From Scatophagus argus (Eukaryota > Chordata > Actinopteri > Scatophagidae), in contig NC_058506.1 in the NCBI RefSeq assembly GCF_020382885.2, positions 18,020,318-18,084,317 of the forward strand: 64,000 nt of DNA, read 5' to 3'. The position numbers were made by a program, and so were the translations under genes. Below the pieces are notes generated by a model, which worked only from the letters and a program-made list of their open reading frames with translations, was not told where the DNA came from and did not search any database. Below, in pieces: positions 62,201-64,000 of the stretch; the first letter of the stretch is position 1; every line of letters begins with the position of its first letter.

Positions 62201-63872
62201 TCTCTTGGATTCTTATGCCCTCTTGGGAGCATAAATACTGTATCTGTAGGCTTTCCTATCAACACTGTTTAACAGTGTTTTGCTGAGTGTGTTTCTGCCT
62301 TCAGCCACTGTGAAATTAATGGACATCAATCTATCTAAAAGGTCTAAAAAAAAATCAATCTAAATCTCAAACAGATATGATTAAAGAATCTGGATGATTG
62401 AAGAGTTTTCTGTCAGTCGGTCTGGACTGAGCGGCTGTTTTCTTCCTGCTCGGTGCTTTACAGGCTGTTTCAAAGCCTCTCTTCATGAATATGAAATATT
62501 TTACATTTTGATTTAATTTTGATTTTCACCTAAAAGAAAATCCTCCTCGGCCCATTGAAACTAGACTGATACGACTTTATTTTTCTCTTTATTGATATCA
62601 GTGCTTTTTGTGTCTGATTGCTGATATGATAATTAAAAACAGCTGTTTATAATAATAGTGATATGTGCTAGGATTTATATTTCTTTATTAATAAAACAAA
62701 ACCAAAGTTAATCAAACAGACGTAGTGCAATAAAAAGTACAATATTTGAATCTGAAATGTGGTGGAGTGGAAGTAAAAAATAGTCATAGTAAAGTAAAGA
62801 GTAAATAAAAAAACCTCAAGTTAAGTACAAATACCTAAACACGTAGTACTTCAGTAGATTGTACTGAATTAGTGTATGTTTTATTACTGGTGATTCTAAA
62901 AATTTTGATGCTAAGATTTTGATTTTTACTGCAGTTGCATATTGATTAGTCTTCTTGATCACTAATAATCATATCAGCCCTGAAAACTAATTGGCCCAGA
63001 AACCCAGAGACAACACTGGGGTCATGACCTCAGTGTTGACTGTTTTTATATCATAACACTGTGAGCTTATGAATCAATAATCTGAACCAAAGTGCATGAT
63101 CTTTTAATCACAGGGAACAGCGTGAAACTGGGACATCAGACTGACAAAATACTTGTCCTCCACTCAGATACTAATTAAAACTTCTGGACTCCCTGCACTG
63201 TGTCACAGTAACTCTGCATGTGGTTTAGGACAGAAGGAGCTGGTGGACGAGCGTGGAAAGCTGCCGCCGGGTGGATGCGCGCCGGCCAAGACCGCAGCCG
63301 CCTCGCGTGCTTGTTTTCATGAGGGGCAAAAGCTCGGAGGCCCCCTGACAGACACAGCGATGTAATTGGAAGCGTCTGGCATTGTGTGTCAGCCTACAAC
63401 CTCAGTGCTTCTGTCTACACGTACAGAGAGATGCCGACCTGTACACACACTTAAAGTCCAGTCACAGTATATCACGAGCCGACGTCACAGGTTTGCTTTT
63501 ACACTGATCTATTGGCTGTGAGAGACCGTGGGAGCAGGGAGTGGAGGCCTGTCTGCCCACAAGGATCATCCACATTTGGTTATGAAGCAGTAAGAAGAAG
63601 AGAAAGAAAGGGGGGAAAAAAAGGAAGAAAAGAGGATCCAAATAAAACCAGGAGGGCAAATCACAGTCAGTGTGGTTTGTGACATTTTAAATTTTAGAAA
63701 CTTTAGAAAGTTTTATTATTAATCTGGCAATGCAAGTCAGAGGATGTTTGTAAAGGTTTATGAGGAGAGTCCTTAAAAACATTTAAAAATCACTCGACTT
63801 TTGTCATATAGCTTATTGAATTGTACCTTCATTACCCCAAATGTTTCCAACTGTGTTCAAACCCAGAGAAAT

Positions 63873-63920
63873 CTGGTTTTAGCAACAGGCGAATATTTGG
63901 TTGCCTGTTGCTAAAACCAG
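63873..63920. repeat. perfect 18-bp inverted repeat with a 12-base loop
   Basis: The arm 63873-63890 (ctggttttagcaacaggc) is exactly complementary to 63903-63920, around the loop gaatatttggtt. It is too short for a typical microRNA precursor. It could be a small foldback element or a template-switch product. Confidence 0.95.
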
Positions 63921-64000
63921 GATAATCAGAGAGTGAGGAAGGAAGTCGGCAAATGTGACCTAACGTAACGTGAATAAAACTCCCACGATCCCACGCTGCT

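Larger units (their letters stand above)
55569..64000. other. gene-free stretch to the window end
   Basis: No exon recognised. Several complex, moderately GC-rich blocks (57480-57760, 58060-58160, 58560-58620, 60600-60960, 63230-63400) look like noncoding regulatory sequence. Microsatellites are frequent and a perfect hairpin lies at 63873-63920. Confidence 0.45.

Overview
This is vertebrate, almost certainly percomorph teleost, genomic DNA. The evidence is interrupted genes with GT-AG introns, tRNA-derived SINEs and non-LTR retrotransposon tails of kinds common in spiny-rayed fishes, very many CA/GT microsatellites, and low coding density. I see nothing prokaryotic, viral or plasmid-like, no CRISPR array and no operon.

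Layout. 1-19050 is most likely the first intron of larp1, whose first coding exon (19051-19429, minus strand) lies in a CpG-rich promoter; no further larp1 exon was found, so the gene continues beyond the left edge. The intron carries two copies of one tRNA-derived SINE in opposite orientations. 19800-28700 separates larp1 from a divergently transcribed gene and holds mostly simple repeats and relics. 28829-33055 (plus strand) is a complete seven-exon gene for a 15-hydroxyprostaglandin dehydrogenase-like short-chain dehydrogenase of 257 residues, with NAD-binding motif and Ser/Tyr/Lys catalytic residues all readable. 33617-36087 contains three identical tRNA-Asp(GTC) genes. 41593-42965 (plus strand) is a complete three-coding-exon PLAC8/cornifelin-family gene of 127 residues. 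From 43.1 kb to the end I found no gene I can name: there are LINE and other teleost repeats, a dense cluster of dinucleotide microsatellites at 52-59 kb, and several stretches that look like conserved noncoding elements.

The genes do not form a pathway: larp1 is an mRNA-binding translation regulator, the HPGD-like enzyme inactivates eicosanoids or oxidises related alcohols, and the PLAC8-like protein is a small cysteine-rich protein. The most interesting signals are (i) GT and CA repeats pressed directly against two splice sites of the hpgd-like gene, (ii) replacement of the Gln148-equivalent active-site residue in that enzyme, (iii) a triplicated tRNA-Asp variant with a compensatory stem change, and (iv) several long palindromes. 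I did not find a clearly new biological system. Splice sites were read by eye and no alignment or search was run.
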